A DNA stretch of 64,000 nt from MGIIb-P sp963934015 (GCA_963934015.1 CAWVWT010000003.1:1-64000); one strand, 5' to 3'. Positions 26,580 through 35,881 are shown, counted from the first letter of the stretch. Made by a program: numbers and translations. The notes: a model not told the origin generated them from the letters alone.

Positions 26580-29123
26580 ATGAACGCCAAGTCAATCGCA
26601 CTGGGAATCGTCGGAATTCTTCTCATGAGCATCAATGTAGTCGTGATTTCTCCTATGGTGATGGGAATCACAGAAGAGAAACTTTCTGAGGCCACAATCA
26701 TGACCAATGAGACTTGGGAAGACGATGAATGGCTCAACGCAACTTCGGAACGGTCATTTTTCGCTTGGAATCTCACCAATGTCGATGAATTGCAACAGGA
26801 TGATTCCGTAGAAATGCAGTTTGAGAAGATGGGTCCATTTACTTACGACTTGACCACCAAGCGCGAGGTTCTGTATCATGATGAAACAGCAGGTACACTG
26901 ACATATCGTGAATACAATGTGTACGATTGGTGTGCAGATTGTATCTACACCGATGATGAAGGTGGCGAACACAACTCTTCACCAGGGGATACTTCATTGA
27001 CCAACCTCAACATCCTTTTCAATGCCCAGAAGATTGGTGCCGCTGGTACCGCAATCGATTCAGGTTCATCTTTCGTAAAAGGGGCTTACACGCGTGACAT
27101 GATGTATTTTGATTTGAGCGAAAGGGCCCCCTCAATTTGGGTATCTGATGATATCTCTGATGCAGGCGAAGAAGCCATGCGTGCTGAGGTGGGATGGGAA
27201 TCATCCGAAGCATCCAATACTACTCTCCATCATGCGCTATACAATGCCAAAGATCCAACTGACAATTCAATTTGTATCGCTTTAACCTGTGATATTGGCG
27301 CCATGCTAATGATTCGTGGAGGCGCACCTGACAATGGAACGAATTCCATTATACGCGCGACGATGTTCGGGTATACTGGGTCTGATGATGCTGAAACATT
27401 TACGCGCGACCACGCCATTTACAATGCAATCAGCACAAGATTTACGGCACACGGTGGCGGTACAGTTCTTGAATCAGCCTCGATGGATGATTTGAATGAC
27501 CGATTAGAGGAAATGACAGACTACCGAATCGAACATGAAGCGACTTTACAGAATTTGCTATTCAGCGAGGGTGAGGATGGTGTTCCGACGGGCCTCCTTG
27601 TTTGTGATGAACGACGAATCCTTTGTGGTTCGACTAATTTCTTATTGCAGGCACAGGATGACCCCTGGATTCTGCGCCAAGAACTCACTGTAAGTCCAAG
27701 TGAATACACATTCTCACTTTGGGCATTGCAGGCAATCGGCGGATGGGCAGGTGACTGGTTTCTTTCAGATGCGGAATATGAGATGATTCTCTCGGGCGGA
27801 ACAGGCAAAATCGATGCAGATGAATGGTTTTGGGAGGCCTTCGGTTCAGTCGATCCGATTAATCAAGAATACATCGCCCTTGGGCTCAATGTAGGTAGCG
27901 CGGAATTCGGCGCTCCACTCTGGAGTACAGTGTATGGAAACGAACTGATTGACCTGGAACCAGGGGTCACTGCAGGCTTATTCTCTGGACCACACAGTAT
28001 TACTGGTGATTTCGCTATGGACTTCTTGTATGGGGAAATCATGGGCTATTCAGTCCCAATGGATGAAAATTTCATTCCAGTGGCAGGTGGTACAGTTCAC
28101 GTATGGGACGATGCACTCGTGGCCGATATTTACGATTTGGACAACAACGCAGCCAGTGCTCTACGCTGGTTGTTTAGCTTCACTGTGTTCGATACATTCC
28201 TAGAACCACTGCTCGATTCTTTCCTTGGAGTTCTTCCCTACAAAACTCAATCAGTAAACCAATGGCTATTCGGCTGGGAAGACCCACTCAGTGATTGGGT
28301 ATCGCTTGAGAAGAATGCCACATTCTTCGGTTGTGTTGATCCAGACAATTTAGGTGTAGATGGCCCCTGCTCCACCGAATCATCCTCGATATATTCCGTT
28401 TACACTGGTGCTGTAGGTGACCATGAACCTGGACAGATTATCGTTGAAGATGGCGATATTCACTTGCCTTGGCGCACACCCTCACGTAATGCGTCCGCGT
28501 ACGGAATGCTTGACCCTGTAATACAATCAGGGGCTGTAGGCAGTTATTTCCCGGCCAATCAACCAGCAATGGCGAATTTGGGTGGGTATACGGTAGCCAC
28601 CAGTGAAGTGATTGGCAAAGACTCAGTGTATGGCATTGAGACACAACATCACCGCTTCACTATCGACCCACTTGAAAATCCGATTCAGGCCAAATTGATC
28701 AACGCTGAGAGTATTTTGGATATTTTCCCCGGGGCCCTCCCAGTCTACTTTGGAGGGACAGTTGACATGCAGATGGAACCCAATGTCAATGCTGCAATCG
28801 CAGGTGATATGAATTCATATTTCTATCTCGATACACGCGGAATTGGTGCGGTTAATCCAACGGTGGAAGACCTTCAACCGGTATTCCAAATTTCACAAAC
28901 CTCTTCAATGACTGAAGAACAATCTGTAGCGTTCAAGGACGCTGTGATTACCAACACCCAGCCGTACAGTTATTGGACAAACTTCGATGGGGGGGATGCA
29001 ATGTTCATCGATGAAATTACTTTGCTCATTTGGGTTCTTGGCATCGTATCACTGCTCGGCTGTTCTGTGACTGCAAAGTTGGGTCCAAAGGACGAACGTG
29101 AAGATCACTTCGAAGAAGAGTGA
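26580..29123 (+). CDS. CD36/LIMP-2-like membrane protein B (paralogue of A)
   Basis: An 847-residue protein from the ATG at 26580; an in-frame TTG at 26514 is rejected because the TM then starts too late and a TATA-like box fits 26580. The N-terminal TM is residues 6-28. FFAWNLTNVDELQ (60-72) and KMGPFTYDLTTKREVLYHDE (83-102) align without gaps to protein A. KTQSVNQWLFGWEDPLSDW lies near residue 560, FPGALPVYFGG and YFYLDTRGIG near 720-765, LQPVFQIS near 775, and a C-terminal TM at about 815-838 is followed by the acidic tail DHFEEE. Both proteins share Cys-containing inserts that could form ectodomain disulfides. Probably a surface receptor or lipid-uptake protein by family analogy. Confidence 0.65.
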   Translation: MNAKSIALGIVGILLMSINVVVISPMVMGITEEKLSEATIMTNETWEDDEWLNATSERSFFAWNLTNVDELQQDDSVEMQFEKMGPFTYDLTTKREVLYHDETAGTLTYREYNVYDWCADCIYTDDEGGEHNSSPGDTSLTNLNILFNAQKIGAAGTAIDSGSSFVKGAYTRDMMYFDLSERAPSIWVSDDISDAGEEAMRAEVGWESSEASNTTLHHALYNAKDPTDNSICIALTCDIGAMLMIRGGAPDNGTNSIIRATMFGYTGSDDAETFTRDHAIYNAISTRFTAHGGGTVLESASMDDLNDRLEEMTDYRIEHEATLQNLLFSEGEDGVPTGLLVCDERRILCGSTNFLLQAQDDPWILRQELTVSPSEYTFSLWALQAIGGWAGDWFLSDAEYEMILSGGTGKIDADEWFWEAFGSVDPINQEYIALGLNVGSAEFGAPLWSTVYGNELIDLEPGVTAGLFSGPHSITGDFAMDFLYGEIMGYSVPMDENFIPVAGGTVHVWDDALVADIYDLDNNAASALRWLFSFTVFDTFLEPLLDSFLGVLPYKTQSVNQWLFGWEDPLSDWVSLEKNATFFGCVDPDNLGVDGPCSTESSSIYSVYTGAVGDHEPGQIIVEDGDIHLPWRTPSRNASAYGMLDPVIQSGAVGSYFPANQPAMANLGGYTVATSEVIGKDSVYGIETQHHRFTIDPLENPIQAKLINAESILDIFPGALPVYFGGTVDMQMEPNVNAAIAGDMNSYFYLDTRGIGAVNPTVEDLQPVFQISQTSSMTEEQSVAFKDAVITNTQPYSYWTNFDGGDAMFIDEITLLIWVLGIVSLLGCSVTAKLGPKDEREDHFEEE

Positions 29124-29124
29124 T

Positions 29125-29760
29125 TCACTCTTGCCCGACCAACCATCTCATGATGGTGGCTTCGGCGTTGTGCAAGTGTTCTCCAAGCGTAGATCTTGCC
29201 ATGTCCAGACGCTCAGACATCTGGCGCATTGACACACCCTTCGGATCGTCATAGTAGCCCCATTGAACTGCAGCCTGCACAACTTCCCATTGGCGTTCAC
29301 CCAGTAAGTCACGGGGCCAATTTTCGACTTCTGCTTCATTCACGACCTTGACACTATTGGGCGGCATGACTTCATTTACCAATGCAAGGAATTTACTGAT
29401 ACCACTCGGTACTCCCCGAAGTGAAATTGAGATGCCATCATCTGTCACTGAGTAGGGGGGGAGAACTGCAATATCGGGGAAGTCAATGCTTGCAATTGCT
29501 AAAGGATGAGAATTGAATATGACAATGGGGGTGTTGCCATTTTCTCCATGCAAGGTTGTTTCAAAGGTCAAATACTCTGAATTGGAAAGATCTTCTGGCC
29601 CAAAACCCTCTCGGAAATCGCAGCGAACCAATGCTCGAACCCCCTTTTTTGAAATAGAGAGGTGGGCGACAACCTCCACCTTAGAACAAGGAATTAACAG
29701 ATCATTCAATCCCGAAACAGCCATTCTGGTTGGATTCCAATGGATGTGAACAACTTGCAT
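29125..29760 (-). CDS. HTH_10 (bacterio-opsin activator-like) transcription regulator
   Basis: A 211-residue regulator from the ATG at 29760. The N-terminal 150 residues form an unrecognised sensor-like alpha/beta region. The C-terminal helix-turn-helix is the HTH_10 type: LLGERQWEVVQAAVQWGYYD, then GVSMRQMSERLDMARSTLGEHL. A TATA-like CATTATG is centred 26 bases upstream of this ATG, so the in-frame ATG at 29805 is unlikely to be used. A 9-bp inverted repeat overlaps the upstream side of that box and suggests autoregulation. It ends 1 base from CD36-like gene B, tail to tail. Confidence 0.85.
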   Translation of the reverse strand: MQVVHIHWNPTRMAVSGLNDLLIPCSKVEVVAHLSISKKGVRALVRCDFREGFGPEDLSNSEYLTFETTLHGENGNTPIVIFNSHPLAIASIDFPDIAVLPPYSVTDDGISISLRGVPSGISKFLALVNEVMPPNSVKVVNEAEVENWPRDLLGERQWEVVQAAVQWGYYDDPKGVSMRQMSERLDMARSTLGEHLHNAEATIMRWLVGQE

Positions 29761-29781
29761 AAAAAAATGGGATGCTACAAG

Positions 29782-29811
29782 GCATAATGAAGTATGCCCC
29801 GCCATACTTCA
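29782..29811 (-). promoter_or_regulatory. TATA-like box and 9-bp inverted-repeat operator of the HTH_10 gene
   Basis: The inverted repeat has arms TGAAGTATG (29788-29796) and CATACTTCA (29803-29811) with spacer CCCCGC. The TATA-like CATTATG overlaps its promoter-proximal edge at 29783-29789. A dimeric regulator bound here would block TBP/TFB or, if displaced, activate. The downstream gene is itself an HTH regulator. Confidence 0.55.
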
Positions 29812-29880
29812 CCAGCGATTATTTCGCATTGGCCGGAAAATGCATTATGTGGTCGATTGGAAAGCAATCGGAGATTGAGT

Positions 29881-30708
29881 TTAATCTCTCCACGTTGGTG
29901 AAGCCGGCTCAACACCCTTGACTTCAGCAATGATTTGTGCTAGGACTGCAACAGCAATTTCTTGTGGGGATTCGGCTCCGATACTGACGCCGATGGGGCA
30001 AATCACGGTGTCGAGGGTATCCCGTGGAATTCCCGAATTGAGGACGCTTTTCTCAAAAGATTTCCACTTCGATTTAGAACCGATACAGCCGATTGTTGGT
30101 CGCCCTTCAGTGCGTTCGAGTAAACCGATTAGAAGTGCCTCATCAATGGCCCAATCATGCCCTAGCAGGAGGATATGTGAGAAGCGGGCGAGAGATTCAG
30201 TTGTTTCGCGCGCAAGGAATTCACCAGGCTGTGAAGTGATACATTCCTCGGCATCAGGCCACAATTCCTCGGATGCATATTCGGGACGGGTATCTAGGAC
30301 AGATACAGACCAACCTAGGGGTGCGCTTGCATCCGCAATTGCTTGTGCACAATGGCCACCACCTGCGAGCAAGATGTGTGGCATTGGTTGGATGACTTCC
30401 ATCGCTACCGTAAGAATTCCTCCACACAAACTGTTCAAGGGTGTCCCAGCACCCCCTGTTGCTTCTTTCTGCAATTGATAGGTCTCAATTCGCCCTTCGC
30501 AGGTGACTAGAATTTCGCGTAAATGGTTCATTACTTTCATCTCAAGTCCAGCGCCACCGACAGTCCCGTAAACTTCAGATTCAGTCACCGCCATGTGTGC
30601 CCCTGGCTTCCCGGGGACACTGCCTTGTGCGGTGATGACACTGGCCATTGCGACAGCCTCCCCTTCGCGTAAACGAGCTGTAACCCATTCCAGCACCCGT
30701 TGTGTCAT
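29881..30708 (-). CDS. XdhC/CoxF-type maturation factor of molybdenum hydroxylases
   Basis: A 275-residue protein of the XdhC family, which binds molybdenum cofactor, helps its sulfuration and inserts it into xanthine-oxidase-family enzymes. The N-terminal XdhC_CoxI domain shows GEAVAMASVITAQGSVPGKPGAHMAV, GTVGGAGLEM and CGGILTVAMEV (conserved Cys). The C-terminal Rossmann domain shows HILLAGGGHCAQAIADASAPLGWSVSVLDTRPEYA and GCIGSKSKW, then CPIGVSIGAESPQEIAVAVLAQI. Its client is probably the enzyme encoded at 18650-23034. Confidence 0.93.
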   Translation of the reverse strand: MTQRVLEWVTARLREGEAVAMASVITAQGSVPGKPGAHMAVTESEVYGTVGGAGLEMKVMNHLREILVTCEGRIETYQLQKEATGGAGTPLNSLCGGILTVAMEVIQPMPHILLAGGGHCAQAIADASAPLGWSVSVLDTRPEYASEELWPDAEECITSQPGEFLARETTESLARFSHILLLGHDWAIDEALLIGLLERTEGRPTIGCIGSKSKWKSFEKSVLNSGIPRDTLDTVICPIGVSIGAESPQEIAVAVLAQIIAEVKGVEPASPTWRD

Positions 30709-30766
30709 GGGTATCCCATGGGGGTGGAGAATTTGAGGAAACCGCTAGCGTCGTTCCGAACCAACG

Positions 30767-30774
30767 CTTATTGA
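30767..30774 (+). promoter_or_regulatory. TATA-like box of the 10-TM exporter gene (leaderless)
   Basis: CTTATTGA is centred 26 bases upstream of the ATG at 30796. The 87-base gap also has to hold the promoter of the divergent xdhC gene. Confidence 0.4.
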
Positions 30775-30795
30775 TTCGACTGTGACCCCCGAATC

Positions 30796-31986
30796 ATGGC
30801 CACAGTCCACGATGTTGTGGAAATCGTGGTCACAAGTATGCGGGATGCCTTTCTGGCCGTGACGGTTTTCGTTGCAGCCATGGTTTTACTCTTCAGTTGG
30901 TTACAATATGTGACCAGTGGGCGGTTCGTCGAGTATATTCAGAACCAAAAGAAATTACAGCCAGTTATTGGAGCATTGATGGGTTTGACACCCGGTTGTG
31001 GAGGGGCGATCGTCGTTATGCCAATGTATGCACGTGGTTATGTTTCATACGGTACAGTGGTTGCGACATTAATCGCAACACTAGGTGATTCTGCGTTTGT
31101 TTTGATTGGTGCTGCTGTTGCCGATTCCAGTTTCATTGCACCTTTGCTTGTGATACACATAATCTCCTTCACTGTAGGAGTCACATGGGGATATTTGATT
31201 GACTTTACAGGCACCACACCTCGTAAACCACTGGGTCGATTTGGTCCCTCATTTAGTGGTGAAGACCCCTCGTTTAAATCAGGTGGAGAATCACCATTGG
31301 ATGATCTTCCACGAGAGATTCCAGAGGGACTCGGTTACAAAATTCTGCACCAGGGCTATTTGTTGTGGTGGGTGGTGACATTGATTGGTCTAATTGCCGC
31401 AATACTTCTTTTGGTTTGGGCTGGACAAGATGCAGATTTCAGTTTAGAATTGGCCTACAATCCTTTGACTCTAAACGGTTTTATTACTTGGATAGGGCTC
31501 TTAGGATCTACACTTTCCATCATACTCTATATCTCTCAGAAGAACTGGTTTGCAGATGACACTGAAGCGACGATTGGTGACAAGTTACACTCGATGCGGG
31601 AGACCATGATCCACGCTGCTAGCGAAACTGCATTTGTGACATTCTGGGTGATGATTGCATATTTAGTGTTTGAATTCGCTTTGTTATTCAGCGGTCTCAC
31701 TGAACAGGATATGGCCAAGTATGGAGATGGATTTGTTGCGGTTACCATCGCTGCAACTATCGGCCTGATACCCGGGTGTGGTCCACAGATTATCGCAATT
31801 ACCGCCTACACGAAGGAAATAATTTCTTTCCCAGCATTGGCAGCCAACGCGATCAGCCAAGATGGAGATGCACTGTTCCCTCTCTTGGTTCGTCATAAGG
31901 CGGCTAGTTTGTGGGCTACAGTTCATACCACGATTCCCGCTTTGATTACGGGGATTATTTTGCTGCTCGGCGGAGTCGATTTCTGA
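30796..31986 (+). CDS. putative 10-TM manganese/heavy-metal exporter (ArsP_2-like)
   Basis: A 396-residue protein with about ten TM helices in two halves, each half starting with a related motif: ALMGLTPGCGGAIVVMPMYARG (residues 57-78) and TIGLIPGCGPQIIAITAYT (about 318-336). The paired 'PGCG' loops, a helix with TLGDSAFVLIGAA and its partner ISQDGDALFPLLVRH in the second half are typical of the putative 10TM heavy-metal exporter / manganese transporter family. A hydrophilic loop (about 140-185) joins the halves. The Cys in each PGCG could bind the metal. Substrate not proven. Confidence 0.75.
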   Translation: MATVHDVVEIVVTSMRDAFLAVTVFVAAMVLLFSWLQYVTSGRFVEYIQNQKKLQPVIGALMGLTPGCGGAIVVMPMYARGYVSYGTVVATLIATLGDSAFVLIGAAVADSSFIAPLLVIHIISFTVGVTWGYLIDFTGTTPRKPLGRFGPSFSGEDPSFKSGGESPLDDLPREIPEGLGYKILHQGYLLWWVVTLIGLIAAILLLVWAGQDADFSLELAYNPLTLNGFITWIGLLGSTLSIILYISQKNWFADDTEATIGDKLHSMRETMIHAASETAFVTFWVMIAYLVFEFALLFSGLTEQDMAKYGDGFVAVTIAATIGLIPGCGPQIIAITAYTKEIISFPALAANAISQDGDALFPLLVRHKAASLWATVHTTIPALITGIILLLGGVDF

Positions 31987-31987
31987 A

Positions 31988-34900
31988 TCAGGTTTCCCAC
32001 TTGGTCCACGATGAACTTTCATTGGTTCGATACCATTTTTCATCACCTTGATCAACCCATTCATATCCCTTCCCATCATCAATGATTTCAGCATCTTCAG
32101 GGGGTTGCATACCCAATTCTTCTTCAGTATAGTCAGTTTGATCTGGTGATGTCACAACGGGTTCCATGTCATCATCATCCCCCGTCAATTTCGCCTCACT
32201 CATTTCGATCTCATCGTCTAGTTCAGCTCGCACACGTTCGAGACGAATTCCCTGATGCGGGCCAATCAATCGGATCATCAAGGCCCGTTCATATTCGGTG
32301 GCAACCTCTTCCAATTCCCCACGTGTATTCGCTGTCCTCATCCGTTTTTCGAAAATCTCAGTGCGACCATTGCGTGTGACAAATCCAAAGATTAACCAGG
32401 AGGCCAAAGGTACACCTGCGAAAACACCCATCAAATCCCAAGCACTCAATACAATATTGTCTGTAATGCGTACTCCAAAGTCCTCCTGAGGGTATGAATT
32501 GGGGTCGTACATATCTGTTCCTTCACGCATTTCCGTCCAATCATCCCAATTGTCATTATCGTCATCGATGTCGACATTGTCACCATCCCCATCACCGTCC
32601 CAATCTGCCCATTCAGTGATGTCATTTGGAAATGCATCCAGATCATCTAGCCATCCATCATTATCTCTGTCACCCGGTGTTGGATACAATGGCAACGGGT
32701 CGATACTGTTGTTGTAACCGTCATTGTCACTGTCGAAGGGGTAAGGATCTGAGTTGTTTCCGTTCGGATTGTCACCCAATCCATCATTGTCTTCGTCAAT
32801 CCACTGAGTAGAGTCGAAGGGAAAAGCATCCGCCATGCTTCCACTCGGATTGTCTCCATGTCTATCTCCATCCGAATCCTGCCATTGTGTGGGGTCTAAG
32901 GGGAAGGCATCGGGCATATTCCCATTCGGATTGTCACCGTATCCATCTCCGTCAACATCGGACCATTGGGTTTCATCGTCTACGAACTTATCTGCATTCG
33001 CCCCCATCGGGTTGTTTCCAAACCCATCACTGTCTGAGTCTTGCCATTGTGAGGGGTTGTAGGGGAATGCATCCAGTTCATCTTCGATTCCATCTTCATC
33101 GGTATCTTGCCACAATTCTGGGTCGTTCGGGAATCTATCGTTGATGTCACTGACACCATCTCCATCTGAATCTACACAGCCGAAGTAATCGACAACAGAG
33201 GTGCCGAACACGTCAGGACAACCGTCTGGGAAATTACCGAACGGGTAGTCACCAAAACCATCGCGGTCTGAGTCAAGAGTCTGAGTGGGGTCATAGGGGA
33301 ATGCGTCTGAATTGTTTCCAATTCCATCTCCATCCGAATCTTCCCACTCGTTCAGATCTTCAGGAAATGGATCTTTCACATCAGCTCTCCCATCTCCATC
33401 AGAATCGGGGCACCCTTCCTCATAGTCATACGTTGAATTTCCAAATTCCCTCGGACAGAGATCCATGTAATCTTCAAACCCATCATTGTCATCGTCATAA
33501 TCTTCGATAGCATCCAAACAACCGTCCATGTCGATGTCTGTTGTATTGCTGGGTATCCAACCGGTTAAGCCTCTCGGACAAGCATCATTTGCATCGGGAA
33601 TCCCATCTCCATCATCATCCAAATCCTCATCTGAATCCCGACACCCATCTCCATCACGGTCGGTGGAGGCAAGAGATTGGAAACCAAAGGGAGAGGGATT
33701 GCAACCATCGAAAGCATCGAGAATGAAATCTCCATCGTCATCGAAATCCAATGAATCTGGCACGGAGTCTTGGTCATAATCACTTGACATCTTTGCCACG
33801 AAGGCATCGAATCCCCCACTGGTGGCTAAATCCACATTGCCAAATGAAATTGTATTTTGGAAGAAGTAACCTGAGACGTAGAGATTACCTTGGACATCCG
33901 TGTCGATTGCAAGCCCTTCGTCATCACTTCCACTGGATGCCTTCGTAGCCCAGCCCCATGTTCCATTGGTGTCGATTTTTGCCACGAACACATCCTTGTT
34001 TCCATTGCTAGTCAAGGTAGTACTACCAAAGGAAATCGTGCCTCCAAATCCACCAGTCACCAGCAAATCACCATTCGAATTGAGAGTCAACGCTTCACCG
34101 GCGTTAACACTGCTACTGCTCGCCCTTGAGGCCCATTCCCAGACCATTGTACTACCTTGATCGGACGCTTTAACGACAAATGTATCGCTACTACCACCGG
34201 CTCCATAGCTGATATTGCCTACAGTAAATGTACTGTAGAAATATCCGGACGCATACACACCACCCTGCGAATCCACATCGATTGAATTTCCGGTATCGTC
34301 ACTGCCACCACCCATGGATTCAGACCAAATCCAATTTCCTTGGGGTGACACCTTAGCGAGGAACGCATCCCTTCCACTCTGGCTAGTCAGAGAATTGCTA
34401 CCAAATGCCGAGGTGAATTGGTAATAACCTGTGATGAATACATCCCCATTGGGTCCAATTGCGATTGAATTCGCATGGTCAACACCTTGTGTACCACCTG
34501 CCATCGTTGCCCATTGCCAATTGCCCCAAGTGTCAATTTTTGCGACGAAGATATCATCCATTCCAGCCCAAGTCAAGGTAGTTGAATCAAAATCGATATC
34601 TCGTTGGAAAAATCCAGTCAAATATGCGTAACCGTTCGAATCAACAGCAACAGATGTAGCGCAGTCATCAGTTCCACTTGGGTGACTATCGGCTCCATTG
34701 ACCCATTGCCACACTCCATTTGATGAAATTTTTGCAACAAACAGATCGCCTGCATTACCTGCCGATGTCATACTGTCCAAACCAAACTGTGCAGTATCAT
34801 GAAAATTACCGGCAATGAATGCATTGCCTGAAGAATCTAATGCAACACTCATGCCAACATCATTACCTGCACCTCCAGCATTAACTGCCCACAACCAATG

Positions 34901-35239
34901 ACCAGTACTGTTCATTTTAGCCACGAAGATATCATCGTTCCCAAAACTTGCCAAAATGGTGTCTCCAAAAGTTGCTGTTGATTCAAATGATCCAGTAACA
35001 TAGACATCTCCATTGGAGTGTACAGCGATATCGTTACTGCGATCATCTCCACTCGACCCCCCTGCTTTGTGTGCCCATTCCCAGGCCAGCATCCCCATCG
35101 AGGTTGATATCCCAGAACTTTCTGAAATGGCTGAATCATCTTGTTCGAGTTGATTATTTGTGCTAACGGGGATGGTTGTTGGTAGAACCATGAAGATGAG
35201 CAAGGCAGCGCAAAATATAGCAACCAAACCTCTCTTCAT
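31988..35239 (-). CDS. large surface protein: 7-bladed SBBP propeller plus Ca-binding repeats, C-terminal anchor
   Basis: A 1083-residue protein from the ATG at 35239, which starts a signal peptide (MKRGLVAIFCAALLIFM); a start at 35290 would bury it. Seven repeats of about 62 residues follow, each like 'W-x-WA-x-AGG ... V-D-S-x-G-N-x-Y-x-TG-x-F ... F-VAK', enough for one seven-bladed propeller. Next is a Ca2+-binding thrombospondin-3-like region with many 'DSDGDG-x-GDN' turns. A TM helix (LMGVFAGVPLASWLIFGFV) and a cytoplasmic coiled region plus an aromatic tail (GYEWVDQGDEKWYRTNESS) end it. Probably an adhesin or substrate-binding stalk. It meets the exporter gene tail to tail with 1 base between. 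Confidence 0.8.
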   Translation of the reverse strand: MKRGLVAIFCAALLIFMVLPTTIPVSTNNQLEQDDSAISESSGISTSMGMLAWEWAHKAGGSSGDDRSNDIAVHSNGDVYVTGSFESTATFGDTILASFGNDDIFVAKMNSTGHWLWAVNAGGAGNDVGMSVALDSSGNAFIAGNFHDTAQFGLDSMTSAGNAGDLFVAKISSNGVWQWVNGADSHPSGTDDCATSVAVDSNGYAYLTGFFQRDIDFDSTTLTWAGMDDIFVAKIDTWGNWQWATMAGGTQGVDHANSIAIGPNGDVFITGYYQFTSAFGSNSLTSQSGRDAFLAKVSPQGNWIWSESMGGGSDDTGNSIDVDSQGGVYASGYFYSTFTVGNISYGAGGSSDTFVVKASDQGSTMVWEWASRASSSSVNAGEALTLNSNGDLLVTGGFGGTISFGSTTLTSNGNKDVFVAKIDTNGTWGWATKASSGSDDEGLAIDTDVQGNLYVSGYFFQNTISFGNVDLATSGGFDAFVAKMSSDYDQDSVPDSLDFDDDGDFILDAFDGCNPSPFGFQSLASTDRDGDGCRDSDEDLDDDGDGIPDANDACPRGLTGWIPSNTTDIDMDGCLDAIEDYDDDNDGFEDYMDLCPREFGNSTYDYEEGCPDSDGDGRADVKDPFPEDLNEWEDSDGDGIGNNSDAFPYDPTQTLDSDRDGFGDYPFGNFPDGCPDVFGTSVVDYFGCVDSDGDGVSDINDRFPNDPELWQDTDEDGIEDELDAFPYNPSQWQDSDSDGFGNNPMGANADKFVDDETQWSDVDGDGYGDNPNGNMPDAFPLDPTQWQDSDGDRHGDNPSGSMADAFPFDSTQWIDEDNDGLGDNPNGNNSDPYPFDSDNDGYNNSIDPLPLYPTPGDRDNDGWLDDLDAFPNDITEWADWDGDGDGDNVDIDDDNDNWDDWTEMREGTDMYDPNSYPQEDFGVRITDNIVLSAWDLMGVFAGVPLASWLIFGFVTRNGRTEIFEKRMRTANTRGELEEVATEYERALMIRLIGPHQGIRLERVRAELDDEIEMSEAKLTGDDDDMEPVVTSPDQTDYTEEELGMQPPEDAEIIDDGKGYEWVDQGDEKWYRTNESSSWTKWET
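32490..33780 (-). repeat. DNA coding the thrombospondin-3-like Asp-rich repeats
   Basis: Imperfect repeats of about 80-100 bases coding 'D-P-T-Q-W-x-D-S-D-G-D-G ... D-A-F-P'. At least five full units are visible, with mixed third-codon positions, so the array is old protein-level repetition, not a fresh tandem duplication. Confidence 0.75.
33785..35085 (-). repeat. DNA coding seven SBBP beta-propeller repeats
   Basis: Seven units of about 185 bases. Each ends with a coded 'D-x-FVAK-x-x-x-x-G-x-W' segment, which passes straight to the next unit's Trp-x-Trp. Sequence identity between units is low at DNA level. Confidence 0.7.
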
Positions 35240-35317
35240 TGGGCTATTCGGTATTCCTGCTCCTCTTAAGCACAATCGGGGGATAACCAACGTAGAATCC
35301 GATTGTCAAACCCATTC

Positions 35318-35881
35318 TCAAATTGCGAGGTCCCTAAAGACCTCGATGTCTGCGGGGGTATCAAGATTCAAATGAAGGTGTAAATCATCCACTTCAAATC
35401 GCTCGGGTTGACATAATTCCCGTAGCGGTGTATCTGGTGTTGCGGCCCGAATTCGTGCAATATCATCTGGCATGAGCAATAGCGGGTGTCCGCCACGCCC
35501 ATCCTTTGATGGACAAGCACAGGCATCCTTCTGTAGCAACATTTGCAGTGTGTTATCGGAAAACCCAGGACGGTCAACTGGTACTACAAGAAGTCGAAAT
35601 GCGCGCGTGCCCCCTTTCGTATCGAGAATTTGCTTAAGGCCACACTGTAACGAACCGGTTCGCCCCGCATCTGGATTGGGATTGATGACCACTGTTCGAG
35701 TTGACAATGCAAGTACAATATCAACACTAATTTCGGCCCTTGTGACGATAACCGGTTCCAATCCCACCGCCTCCAATCGTTCGATCAAGTGCTGGATGAG
35801 TGGTCGTCCGCCAATTTCTACGAGAGCTTTGGGTTGACCCAACCTAGCACTGGCCCCTGCGGCCAGAACAATGCATCTCAC
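35318..35881 (-). CDS. MobA-like nucleotidyltransferase (molybdenum cofactor cytidylyl/guanylyltransferase)
   Basis: A 187-residue NTP transferase. The nucleotide loop is LAAGASARLGQPKALVEIGG (residues 6-25); a metal-binding VVPVDRPG follows and GRGGHPLLLM is near 130. The family includes MocA (CTP:molybdopterin) and MobA. MocA-like enzymes serve xanthine-oxidase-family proteins, which fits the hydroxylase at 18.6-23 kb. It is short for the family (about 190-200). It lies 10 bases downstream of the acyl-CoA dehydrogenase gene. Confidence 0.85.
   Translation of the reverse strand: MRCIVLAAGASARLGQPKALVEIGGRPLIQHLIERLEAVGLEPVIVTRAEISVDIVLALSTRTVVINPNPDAGRTGSLQCGLKQILDTKGGTRAFRLLVVPVDRPGFSDNTLQMLLQKDACACPSKDGRGGHPLLLMPDDIARIRAATPDTPLRELCQPERFEVDDLHLHLNLDTPADIEVFRDLAI

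Noticed and set aside
23848..29123. Actinobacterial DUF3068/PorA-like proteins as the identity of the large pair
   Set aside because: The two-TM layout is shared, but the LFGW-x-DP centre and the TN/GP-F-x-Y opening fit CD36 better; kept as the main alternative.
32490..35085. CRISPR-like or satellite DNA repeats
   Set aside because: Periodicity follows protein repeats (TSP3 and SBBP) with diverged codons; no constant repeat-spacer pattern.
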